This document shows, piece after piece, positions 48,155-59,518 of a DNA stretch of 64,000 bases. The translations under genes and the position numbers were made by a program. The number at the start of each line of letters is the position of its first letter. The first letter of the stretch is position 1. Origin of the DNA: Liolophura sinensis (Eukaryota > Mollusca > Polyplacophora > Chitonida > Chitonidae); assembly GCF_032854445.1 (NCBI RefSeq), contig NC_088295.1, forward strand, positions 64,029,249 to 64,093,248, given 5' to 3'. The notes under the pieces were generated by a model. That model saw nothing but the letters and a program-made list of their open reading frames with translations. It did not search any database and was not told the origin of the DNA.

Positions 48155-48399
48155 CACACTTGACAAGGCATTCTTATGGACACAACGTCTTGGTCTATAA
48201 GTACGACATTTCGATGTAATGACTAACATCGTTATCAAGTGAATGACATCAAAACATTAATGGGTTTAAATATAACAAGTAGAGAAATAAGTGCCAACAA
48301 CAGAACAAAATTCACTTTATAACGATGTCAGCAACAACATCGAAACGTCGTGTTGATAAACCGAGAAGTGGTATATCCATAACAATGCCTTGTCCAGTG
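48155..48399. mobile_element. Inverted-repeat element (MITE-like), about 245 bp
   Basis: The left arm (from CACACTTGACAAGGCATTCT to about 48241) and right arm (about 48313-48399, reverse complement CACTGGACAAGGCATTGTTA) pair over about 87 bp. Both contain TTATGGA, a CGAC-type TTTCGATGT block and ACATCGTTAT. TA flanks each end (48153-48154 and 48400-48401), consistent with a Tc1/mariner-type TA duplication. About 70 bp lie between the arms; there is no transposase frame, so it is non-autonomous. Confidence 0.85.
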
Positions 48400-49074
48400 T
48401 ACTTCCATCCCAACTTCTAAATGCCACTCACAGAAGTTGTACAGGCTTCTCCAGGATCTAATACAACTCCAGTAGCCTAGCTTTCAAAGTATTTGTTGTA
48501 AAACTGTTACATGATTTCCAGGGGGCTAATTAAGATGTGTACACGTAAGGGTAATACTAGATTAGGTCATACGATGGCTTCTGGAAAAGCACACAGCGGG
48601 TAGGCCTAATGCATTCGGCAATGCTTTACAGGGCTTGTCAACACATAATCCCAGAAGGTCTTACCGAAAGTCTTACCGGCATGACTTCACCTGGCCAGGG
48701 CTACCACGTCGACAAGACAGGCAGAAGGTCCAACTTCAATTTATCTTTTTTAAACTGAACTAGGTGACGTAAGATTTTTTAAAAAGCAGTTTACAGACTG
48801 ACATAGCATAAATATTGTGTCTAGGGAACATTTAGTGTGAAAATAAAGTCATTGGGGATCTCCTTTATTATGTCAAGGTGCAAATTTCCGTACATTTAAA
48901 CAGACTATTTGTTTCTGTAGTATCTAGATCTCTTCATAACCTCACTGCTTAGCCTATAAACAAACAATAAAGTTGTTTGCTCATAATTAAAGGAAAAGAA
49001 AATTTAAATATCAAACAAATACCATTGAAAACAGTATGCACTTCCTCGCAGGTGCAAAAATTCTAATATGTACC

Positions 49075-49395
49075 TCAAGCTGATAAACTATAAATAAAGT
49101 CAGCGCCAAAATCTGCTGTGGGCGACTCCATTTTGTCTAAGAACTAGTCCTGAAGTCTTCTGTGTTAGGCGGAGAATTGCCGTCGGAAACCTCCGAAGCG
49201 CAGTTCATACATTTCCGGTAGAACTCTTCTTCCAAGAAGGTAGCGAACAATACAGTTCGTTTTTCGCTTGAGGATCGTGAAACCGAAATGATGGGCGTAG
49301 GTTCCGAGTTTACACGAGCAAGCGGGCAGTTTTAACGACTCTCATTAGCTGAGAGGCAACACACCCCCAGCATAAATTACAGGGTGTTAAAGATG
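49075..49395. promoter_or_regulatory. CpG-rich stretch, possible promoter/5' exon
   Basis: Clearly richer in CG than its surroundings. On the minus strand it contains a short frame starting MESPTADFGAD with a favourable ATGG context (near 49135) that stops after 18 codons, and a donor-like GAG|GTACAT near 49074. It could be a non-coding first exon for the minus-strand CUB gene 22 kb away, or a promoter of an unseen gene. Confidence 0.25.
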
Positions 49396-51230
49396 GAGGA
49401 CGCAATGGATTCAGCGATTTATGCCAGCTTTGCAGTTTTCACACGTTGTATGGCAAGGAAAATTTGCAAAATTATGCAGCAGGCACCACCAGATAGAAAA
49501 AAATATGCTCTTTTCAGCCCATATTGTCAGGATTTTAAGTTTTCTTCTCCTTTAATCAACACAGTATTCAATTGACACATAACTTTGATGCAATATATCT
49601 ACATGCATGTGCACACTGTATATCCACCAAATAATGTAACTCCTATCATCTAACAATATTCCATGTGAGTACAAAGCCTAAAGGTGTACACCAAATAATT
49701 AACATCTATTTTTCAGATACCACTCTGTGACCATCATGCCAGCTGCACAACAAAATACTGATATTTTAGAGGCTGACAAGTAACACTGTATAATTTTTAA
49801 AGGGAAGGATGTTGCACATCTAAGGTAACTGTCACCAGCACAAGGTAACCTGCGGCTAAATTAATTGGTGCATATAGCATCAAACAAAATGGCTTTATAA
49901 AGTCTTTTTTCATGTTTGCATTTTATTTGCCTATGATTCCAGACTGGTTATATACACAGTCACCGTATAGATTCTTCACTGCCAATGCAGACGTGTTGCT
50001 AGGATACAACTGAAGTGTCTGCGAAAGTACATCTAGGGTTCATACCAATTAATAAATGGGCAAATTTTGGCACGGCTCCCATACAAGAGGTCATTCTACT
50101 ATACATTTCTTTCCCCTTAAAGGTATAGCAATAATTTTCCATCCACATGTGTTGTATTCACACATGTGATGTCAGGGACCTGCAGATCTCATGAAGGACA
50201 AACTGATATTAAGGGATTCAACTGTTGTAACCAATCAATGAGGAAATCTTTTCAAGTCATCTTTTTGCATTTTTTGTTTTTGGGGTTTGCCAGTCATTTC
50301 CTTGATCCTATACAAATAAAGGTCAAACTACTATATCACTCCATGGAACTAAAATCAGTTTTGAGCCACAGAATGGTTAATTGGTATTTTTTCTTTCCCA
50401 TCAAAGATACACGTAAGACACAAACACCTGGGTTAATAAAAACAATTAAGGCTTCGATTTCAGAATAAACTAGAGTGTTTTAGAGTACAAATTCCAAGTT
50501 TAGATGATCGTTGTTTCATGTGAAATGATGAACATCATGCAGTCCTGTAATTAAGACAAGAACAACTAAGACATTAATGATAATTGGGCTTTGACTCCAG
50601 TATATGGTCAAAATATTTAACTACCCAGACTTGCAATGGAGAATATCAACAGACCATTTCCATATGTACTTATCTGATGTAGCAGAGGGTAAAATGCTCA
50701 TAATGTTCCAGCTAACAGTTTAGGTCATAACCACAAAACAATGTAACAATGTAACAATGTAACAATGTAAAAGGCACATGCTGTATTACAGTTCCAAGGC
50801 CCATATGCTGTGACCATATATCCATCAAGAAAGCACATACTGCATCAGTATGATCTGTTCAAGGTAACAATAAAAGACCAGATTACACTGTCTGATAGAA
50901 AACTAGATCCACAAACCACAATAACTGTCAAGAAAAGTCAAAAGTTCCCAACACTCCAGGGCTTATAAATGCCACAACAGAGACAAGATAATCCTTTGTA
51001 AGTTTGCCTGTCTCCTATACCCTGCATGTCCGACATTAATCTCTACACAAAGCCTCCTATGTACAGTGTATACACTTCAGGGATGACATTTGTACAACAT
51101 AAGCCTTCACTCTAAGCCACACTAGAAGCAAGATTCAGGCATGAAAAAGCTCAATTTAGATATCAGAAATCTATTCAGATTCCAGTAGTGTGTCTTCATT
51201 TAAATCTTGCAACTCTTTTTGGTTTTCCTA
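49396..51230. other. Non-coding; short tandem repeat
   Basis: AT-rich. Four perfect copies of AACAATGT occur at 50737-50768. The frame at 50166-50468 has no recognisable domain. Confidence 0.45.
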
Positions 51231-51412
51231 ATTTGATTAGTGTTTAATGCCATATACTCAGGAATTTTTCATTTATACAGTGAAGATCACTTATCAGATT
51301 GCCTTGAATAAACCACCTACATCTGGCAAGTTAAAGACTTGTAACCTTTCTCACATGTCGCAAACAGACTTGTGTACCTATTAGATGGAAGACAAGTGGT
51401 CTTCAACGAACA
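51231..51412 (-). mobile_element. Second SINE-like family, long copy
   Basis: The plus strand reads TTTGATTAGTGTTTAATGCC and ATATACTCAGGAATTTTTCA (tail), then AATAAACCACCTACATCTGG, CTCACATGTCGCAAACAG and GACAAGTGGTCTTCAACGAA (body). This is one of the fullest copies of the family. Confidence 0.7.
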
Positions 51413-52227
51413 ATACAATGGTGTGTACCATTTCTATAAACAATCAACAAAGACCTTCATATCACATGATCATCACTAGTCTGCTAACAAATGGAAAATA
51501 ATAACATCACAAGATCTTGTGTAAGACAGAAAAATTTCAGGGCAGAAAATCGGATTACACAGGGCTAGGCTAAGATACACTTTTTATATTATGATTGGAT
51601 CCATTTGCTTGTGTGCAGATGTTTTTAGCCAAAAGAAAGAAAATTCAAAATCACCCGAGAGACAGTAGCATCTAAAGACATGATTGGTATTAATGTTTTA
51701 TGGGCTTAATGGCATGTCTACAACAATTTGACAAGGGGAAGAGGGACTGCCAACAGGGCACACAACATGTAACTCATAACTTTACAGGATGACTCGCATG
51801 TATACTAGAACATCCTGCTATTTGCAGATACCTACAGACAATGCCATGAGTCGAGACAGACAATTATTGTGTATAAAATGATGGAATCCTGCAAAGATTT
51901 ATGCGCTATTTTCTTGAATACTTAAAGAGTTCCTGCAATTCCACGAGAAGCTAGACGCAATTTTCAGAATGTATGAAGGAAGCCTTGAGGAACAGACCTG
52001 ACACCAAGGATCAAAAGATTTTGCTGAGGCCACATGTCACCGATGGATAACATGTCCTTGTATAATGTAATGTAAAGAAGATAGATCCATTTTGTCTCTT
52101 TACGATCGTCAAAGATCTGAACAAGAAAAATTGTGCAGACACACTGAAAGCAGTGACGTATGTGCATTTGAAACCTGCACACCCTGACCCACAACAAGTA
52201 GAACCTTTGTGTACCATCCTCAACAAC

Positions 52228-52492
52228 ATGGGGACCCTGCATGGTCTAGTTGTTGTAGTGTGCTAGTGCAGTATATTGACCTAAAAGCATTTCACCAAGG
52301 CTCTGAGTTCAAGTCCGGCTCATGCTGGATTCTCTCCGCTCACATGCGGGAAGGTCTACCAGGAACCTCTCCAGAGTTTCTTCAGTGCTCTGATCAGGTT
52401 ACTCCCACTACACTGCTGGTTGCAACCGTATAAGTGAAATATTCTTGAGTACAGTGCAAAACACCAATTGAATAAATAAATAAATAAATAAA
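52228..52492 (+). mobile_element. Full-length tRNA-derived SINE with (AATA)n tail
   Basis: The head begins near GCATGGTCTAGTTG, with a B-box-like AGTTCAAGTCC at 52306-52316. The body has GCTCATGCTGGATTCTC and GGGAAGGTCTACCAGGAACC. The 3' end has CGTATAAGTGAAATATTCTT, GAGTACAGTGCAAAACACCA and a tail of five AATA units. The body is diverged in the central GTGGGTTTCC block. Confidence 0.92.
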
Positions 52493-53303
52493 TCGACGAC
52501 AACATCAACAACATCAATGCTGTTTTCCCGCAGCACAAACGGAAATGTTAATACTTTGCAAACTACTTAAGAAATCAATCCACTTCGATCAATTCAACAT
52601 ATTTTTTTTTAAATTCAAAGGCTTATGGAGTTGCACAGCCTGTTAAATGCCCTGTTCGACTCTCATTTAGAGTAGGCCTACCCACCAGGCACTGTCCCTA
52701 AAGATTACCCTGCCAAGCCACAAACTCACAACTGTGAGTACGCTTGCAGCAACACCATTCAAACACGGATGTCCTTCATCCCCTGAAGGTAGACTCAGGG
52801 AACTATGTGTTACTTATCTTTATGTACTTGTGTGTGGATATCCACTTAGTGTTCTACAATAAGCCTACTGGAATAGCACAGGTACACCACTAACAGGCCA
52901 CTTGCTCACTACTGGGTGACCTATATTTAGCACCTGCATGACTAAAAGTGTACATATGTGCATGAATGTGTAAGATAACATGTCAGATCTCAGATCAAAA
53001 TGGTTTTTAAGACACAGGAGAAGGTCCTGATTATGATTTTCACAAACAGTTTTAATTTAAATTAAAAAAGGGGGCCTTACTACCAGTTATAAACAAACAA
53101 ATTAAATCACTAAATAAAGCGGTGAGAACAACAGGAAAGTTGAGTAATATGCCATTTATAGTCTATTTCTTTTAGAGAGTCCCATATAATTACTATATTC
53201 AGCTGTCTGTAAAATCAGTCATACCAAAATTGCCTTTAGCCAGTGTCATGTAACAAGCCAAGCCCTATACACAGATACATTGGTCGTCCATGTTAGAAAT
53301 TGC

Positions 53304-53860
53304 AGTTAGAATACTTTTTCTAATTCATAATGTTAAACTCCATAAGCTTAGTTTCAACACCAGGGACTCATTGCCTTGGGTGACGTCATAATTATTCAAA
53401 AACAAGTTGCATGCTGGACAGTGGGCATGGAGAGTATTTTGTTTTACAATGGCTGCAACTACATGCGGTTAGAACAAGTTCAATGCAATAACACAGCCTA
53501 CACTGCTGTCTTCGCGAATTACTAGATCGCTTTAAATTCCTAATATCCAGCTCTAAAACTATACTGCTGTGAGATCATATACTACAAGAGATAAAGATAA
53601 ATTTATTGATTAAGGTTACATTATATTAAAACATGCGAGCGATTTTTAATATGGCAGTATCAGAAACAGGGTTTACAGTAAAGTCGATAGCAGTTCAGAT
53701 AACTGGTGTCACCCTTCTTCAAAACATGTTGAACTCTGCCCAATACCCAGTATGCCACTGTTTTTTAAATAATTATGACGTCACCCTATGCAACTGGTTC
53801 TTGCCGTCGAAACCAAGCTTATAAACTTTAACATTATGAATTAGAAAAAGTGTTCTAACT
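53304..53860. mobile_element. Inverted-repeat element (MITE-like), about 557 bp
   Basis: The left arm starts AGTTAGAATACTTTTTCTAA and the right arm, reverse complemented, AGTTAGAACACTTTTTCTAA. Pairing continues for over 100 bp through TTCATAATGTTAAA, ATAAGCTT, GGGTGACGTCATAATTATT and GGCAT. Each arm holds a perfect TGACGTCA (53381-53388 and 53776-53783). The middle is unique and AT-rich with no transposase. No clear target-site duplication was seen. Confidence 0.88.
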
Positions 53861-55600
53861 TCATTTCCCTAACAAGAATATGAACTTCAAACATATCCAT
53901 GGGTAGAGCTTGTGTTGTTACCTGTCACTGATTCAGATGGCAATTCTCTTAGCCAGTTTGATTAATCTTACTGACATCTGAATGTAGGCAACTGTAAAAG
54001 AAATAGACTATAAAATGAAAGTGCAAAATATTTTTCTTACTGCAGTTTTAATGTGAGGCCTTCAATTACAGGGATGTCATGAAAAAGCTTCTTCTTGTGA
54101 ATAATGGTTTTCGACAGATTTATTATTTGACATCAAGAAGTTAGTAGATAGTCGTAAATAACTTTGCCTTTTTCCTGCTAGCTATAACTATAACAAGGGT
54201 TCCACTACAATTTAGCATCAAACCGTAACCCAAGGCTAACCACGCAGCATTAACCGCCCCCATTACTTCCGGCCTGGATGGCCAGCTCCGGCATTTCACA
54301 GCTCCAGTGTCTTTTGAGGTTCCGCTTTTTGTTGCTGAAAGTATAAAGATTAATCTGAGAAGAAAATCTCTACTATCTCTACAAAATGATGTCTGTATTT
54401 TGTTTAGTTGCCAGTGTTTTTTTTTTTTTTTTTTTTTGTATCAGTACTGATGAAGGATGAGCGGTGGTTGTTAAGAGGCATTTGTTAAGCCAGACATCAG
54501 ACGTGAATGAGTGTGAAGCTGAATATCGAAGACCACTGATCCAAAGCCACGGCTGAGTTTGCTTTAACCTGATTTCACGACTCAAATAGTCGAGGGAATT
54601 CAATTTGGTGTTCTGGCTCGCAAAGAAAGGGGATTTCAAAACAGTGTGCCGTACAGGCTTAGGTTTAAAGCTTTAAAACTGATAAGATTCCACTCTACCC
54701 AAAAAGTCATCATTAGCAGGAGGCTTTCTTGACAGATAACTATCACAAAACGGAATGGCTTAAAAACGGGCAATGAAGCAGAAACAGGAGAAATTTATCG
54801 GCCACGTCATTACAAATTTGGAGGAGTGCGCTTTGTCCTGCAGGCAGTTGTCACAAACTTGTTCATAAGTTCATGCCGTCATGAGCACAGCACACAGCCT
54901 CCAGGCGCAATGCCATCTTTAGTTTCATCAGATCACAAAAACGTGAAAAGCGGCAACCTAGATGTGTGGCGGAGCATAGAAAGCCACAGGAAACAAAGCC
55001 CAGCCAACATGAACGGTAACGGCAATTGTTTATCATCTGTTCATCAGATTTCACCCAAACACAATTATGAGCGGCATGAGCTATTGGCTTGTCAAACTCC
55101 ATTTTAACGTTATCAAACAGAGGCTGGCAAATCGACTTCCCCGCGTAATTGCTCCTCATATACCAAACGAGGAAAAAGTTGTTGCTTAAATGAACCCTAT
55201 GAAAAAGGGTTGAAGGCCAATGAATATTTCGACTCATCTAAGTTTTTTGACAAGTACGTCAAAATGAGTTGAAACCAAATCAATACAGAAACCCTCCTCG
55301 CTAACAACACAGTCCAATTAGCAGTTCTCATCCATGAAATGTTTTCTATTATCATGTTATTTGTTAAACAAACATATTGCATAATAACCAACGGTTCAAA
55401 TAATTGTACGTGCAAAGAAAAAATCACTTTCCGATCTATTCAACTGGAAATGCAAGGAACTTTGCGAGATATCAATCAAATTCAATGCCTATTTTTCCAG
55501 CTATAAGACAAGGTGAATCACATTGCCTCTTCAATATATGCTCTGAAGAACCATATGTACCATAATACATTGCACATATACATTATCTATTTTGACAGGT
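53861..55600. other. Non-coding; poly(T) run
   Basis: A run of about 21 T lies at 54417-54437. The frames at 54826-55237 overlap on opposite strands and show no domain. Confidence 0.4.
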
Positions 55601-55604
55601 GTTT

Positions 55605-55765
55605 ATGTGTTTATTATGTGTTTTATTAATGCCGTGCTCAAGAATTTTTTTAATTAATGATCTTATGGGTGGAGCAAATTGAATCAACCTAGATCAAAAA
55701 TTCTGTTCTCAGCGAGGCTTGAACATATCAAAGCAAATGTGTCTTGAAGTGAAAGATAGCACCTG
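55605..55765 (-). mobile_element. Second SINE-like family, diverged copy
   Basis: GTTTTATTAATGCCGTGCTC and AAGAATTTTTTTAATTAATG (tail), then CTTATGGGTGGAGCAAATTG. Confidence 0.55.
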
Positions 55766-55879
55766 ATTAATGTTCATGTCCACTGAAAGACTACCATCAT
55801 AAACTGGCATTAAATATTTTATTAGATATTTATCAACCTAGTAAAAGCTTAGTGAAAGTTTGTGTTGACAATGTTTAAG

Positions 55880-56246
55880 CACGCCTCCATTAACGAGAGC
55901 AAGGTGAGGTCATCTTTAGTGAGCGTGCTTACGGTGTAACCTTGTACTTAACAATTTTTCCTCAGGACGAAGGAGTCCTAAGGGTGCATGTAAGTGTGAT
56001 GTTCCTCCTTGTTGCAGGAGGGATTTCCACCGCTCTTTTATCTAGCGCTGCTTCACTGAGACTACTTACTGAACGAGCCATTATACTGATACGGATCAAT
56101 CAGTCACTGTAGTATCCCCTTAATGCTGAACGCCAAGCGAGGAAGTAACAACTTCCTATTTTAAAGTCATAGGTGTGACTCGACCCAGGATTGACCCCGG
56201 ATCTTCCGCTGCCGAAGCGGATGCTCTACCAGCTGTACGGTATGTC
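55880..56246 (-). mobile_element. tRNA-derived SINE of a different family
   Basis: The minus strand begins CCGTACAGCTGGTAGAGCAT (A box), CCGCTTCGGCAGCGGAAG (anticodon-like stem) and GGGGTCAATCCTGGGTCGAG (B box), a clear tRNA-like head. The body follows: TAGGAAGTTGTTACTTCCTC, GCTTGGCGTTCAGCATTAAG and GGATACTACAGTGACTGATT. The left limit is uncertain. I recall similar elements in bivalves and gastropods. Confidence 0.85.
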
Positions 56247-58115
56247 ATCTTTATTCTAGCTCTCTCACGTTGAAGGTATTTTGTGTATAACAGTCTAAGC
56301 AGTAGCCTACGGCAGATAAAAGTTGTGGATTTCTGCGATGAAGGCCCAAATGTTAAATGTAGTTTTCTTGGAAAATGGACATAATGGAAGAATATTTCAG
56401 TGCCTGAACTGTTGATACAGTAGGCCTACTATATCATTTACAAGGAACTCCAGCAACCCTGTTTAAATAGCCTAGCTGCAGATGCATGGCCAGGGTATTC
56501 TTGGTTCAAGTCATAGCCTCCGGAGGGGTTGCGCTGGTGATGTTAACCCTATTAAATGTTTTCAAAATTACTATAGGTTTGTTGTACAACTATATTCAGG
56601 CTCAATTCTGAAACAAATGGGAACAAATCTAAGCTTGAACACAGTGTTTCAATAAGTTTACTGTATTTTATAAAAGAATACAGCAAGAAAAAAAAAACAT
56701 CCCTTGTATGTAAGAAAGATGAAGGAACAAAATTTAAATTCTGTAATAAGTTGTAATAAATTCAGAGAACAAAAATAATATTATAAGTTTTAATTAATTT
56801 TAAGCGTTGACTGGTGAGACGCCATCTTCTCATTCCAATAAGCCTTGCACTAAATTTTGCACTGACTCTGATAGTTGTTATTTAGAAACTGCTGATTAAG
56901 CGACCAAAAAACTGTATTTAGGCAGATGACTGCAGTTTGGGGCGAGATGGTATGCAACCGTCTCTCACAATTTGTGATACCGTTGTTGAATATTGCACGG
57001 CTTGTAAATCAACTAATTTTGCGCCTGTGGTGGTAATTCATAATTGATACAGACCTGCCCCACAACACTTTGTGAAATGGTCCTTTGGCTACATGAAACT
57101 AAATCATTGTAAACGATCTAAAAATTATGTCTTATGCCGTAGTTCTGTGTTATCATATGTCACTTCGTGGAGTGAATGGGTAAAGACTACATCAAAGCTT
57201 AGGCCGCGCAATCTACATGTGTTTCATACAAGGGTTAATTGTAATAAAGGTCCACCTTATTAATAAAGAAATTTATTAATTTCTAATTTTCTTTAAACCA
57301 CTTTATATAAAGAACACAAATTGCATTACTACCTAACAACATTACCTAAGTTCAATATACCAGCACCATCCAGACTGAATGATTACTAAAACTCACCTAA
57401 AGAGACTTACTTTTATGACTTCTCATTCCAGAAAGTTCTGGGATTGACAGAACTTTAAAAGAATTGATTAGTCACCATGAAGTCAAGTTCAGCTTCAAAG
57501 AGTGCAGTCAAATGGGCGTGACAGAGAGACGTGGCATAAAATGGCTGCCCCAGCCATGATTTCTGGTTTTATTGACCAATTCCATGAGTGGATGTAACAG
57601 TAAAGGCTTGTTAAAGGATGAAAGTATGATTCAGGTGAACCTAATACTAACTTCCTGGCTGTTCCAATCGAATTGAATTCATATATTGGCCTTTTCCAAC
57701 AGACTTTGTCATAAAAGATAAACAGTTTAAAGAGACCAGAATTTCTTACATTTACCAGTATACCGAATACAAGTATGTGTTCTCTCAAATTACGAGATAG
57801 CAGAAATTAACACTTTTTGATGACCAGGATATTATGTCACTAGATTTTCATATAACTACCGATCAAACAACACTTATCCAACATCTAGGACATCTTTCCT
57901 CTGAATTTAGCTCTCATGGCAGCCCTCTACAGGCAGCTAGTATTTATGTAAAACCTACATGTATTCAGTTAGCCTTTATTATACCTCAATACTTGAACTC
58001 AAATCATTACAGCAGAGATGACTGTGGACAAGTGGTTGAAGTGCATCTCTTAAAGTATAGGTTCAAATAAGGACAGAAAATTGTTCATTCCACTGCGCTC
58101 CCTGTTCATTGGGAC
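56247..58115. other. Non-coding, nothing firm
   Basis: AT-rich sequence; no repeats or exons with support. Confidence 0.4.
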
Positions 58116-58119
58116 TTGT

Positions 58120-58275
58120 TGACAATATTTATTTGATTGTATATTTATTTTGACTGAGAAAGGAAGAGGAAGCTGGCATGAGTTGCAAATGAACTCGCCA
58201 CCTCATTTGTTATAGGTTCCTGGGTCATTGTGCCATGCTGGTGTGCTAACCACCTCAGCCAAGAAGGGCCCCCGT
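58120..58275 (-). mobile_element. tRNA-derived SINE, internally deleted
   Basis: The minus strand has GGGCCCTTCTTGGCTGAGGT (A box), GGTTAGCACACCAGCATGGC and ACAATGACCCAGGAACC, then GCCAGCTTCCTCTTCC, then directly AATAAATA-like and TCAAATAAATA-like tail sequence. Most of the central body is missing. Confidence 0.8.
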
Positions 58276-58287
58276 TCGTGACAATAA

Positions 58288-58410
58288 TTGGTTGGCGAAT
58301 CTTGGGCTGAGAACCACTTGTCTTCTGCCAATATGGTGTGTATGAGACATGCAGGGAAAGTTTGCCTGTAATTCCTCAAAGGTCGGTGGTTTGCTTCAAT
58401 AATAAAAAGG
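58288..58410 (+). mobile_element. Second SINE-like family copy
   Basis: GGGCTGAGAACCACTTGTCT, ATGAGACATGCAGGGAAAGT and CAAAGGTCGGTGGTTTGCTT, the opposite orientation of the copies at 19785 and 51231. Confidence 0.6.
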
Positions 58411-58479
58411 TACTTCTTAACTATGTGGTGGTGCTCTGTTTGACATATAGTACCAGATTAAACCACTAACACCTCTTAA

Positions 58480-59518
58480 CAATGAACCTTAACTCATGAC
58501 ACCCCAACACATAACCATGACACTCAATACCAGAACAAACCATTTACACCTCTTAACAACGACCCCTAACTCATGACACCCCTGACACATAACAATGACG
58601 CTCAATATCGGATCAAACCATTTACACCTCTTAAAAATGATCCCTAACTCAGGACACCACTGACAACTAACCATGACACCTTATGCCAGATCTAACCATT
58701 TTATACACCCCTTGACAATGACACTAACCCATGACACCACTGACACATAACCATGACCCTCAATACCAGATCATACCATTTACAACTCTTAACCACTGCC
58801 TTAACTCATGACACCACTGACATGTAAGCATGACACTCAAAACCAGATCAAACCATTTACCCTTCCTATGACCCCAAACTCATGATACCAATGACACATA
58901 ACCATGACCCTCAATACCAGATCAAACCACTTACACCTATTAACAATGACCCCCAAACTCATGACACCACCGACATGTAACAATGACCCTCAATACCAGG
59001 TCAAACAATTTACACCTATTAACAATGACCCCCAAACTCATGACACCACCGACATGTAACAATGACCCTCAATACCAGATCAAACCATTTACACCTATTA
59101 ACAATGACCCCCTAACTCATGACACCACTGACAAGTAACCTGATCAAACCATTTACACCTATTAACAATGACCCCCTAACTCATGACAACACTGACAAGT
59201 AACCTGATCAAACCATTTACACCTATTAACAATGACCCCCTAACTCATGACAACACTGACAAGTAACCTGATCAAACCATTTACACCTATTAACAATGAC
59301 CCTTTAACTCATGACAACACTGACAAGTAACCTGATCAAACCATTTACACCTATTAACAATGACCCTTTAACTCATGACAACACTGACAAGTAACCTGAT
59401 CAAACCATTTACACCTATTAACAATGACCCCCTAACTCATGACACCACTGGCAAGTAACCTGATCAAACCATTTACACCTATTAACAATGACCCCCTAAC
59501 TCATGACACCACTGATTC
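58480..59518. repeat. Minisatellite G, unit about 77-80 bp shortening to 64 bp
   Basis: The units contain AACTCATGACACCACTGACA, CATAACCATGACCCTCAATA, CCAGATCAAACCATTTACAC and CTATTAACAATGACCCCC. From about 59125 to the right, the units lack the ATGACCCTCAATACCAG part and have a period of 64 bp. About 14 units in all. The frame 59439-59660 runs out of this array and is not a gene. Confidence 0.95.

Noticed and set aside
55880-56246. A true tRNA gene
   Set aside because: The tRNA-like head has both boxes but is followed directly by a SINE-type body, so it is a SINE promoter and not a tRNA gene.
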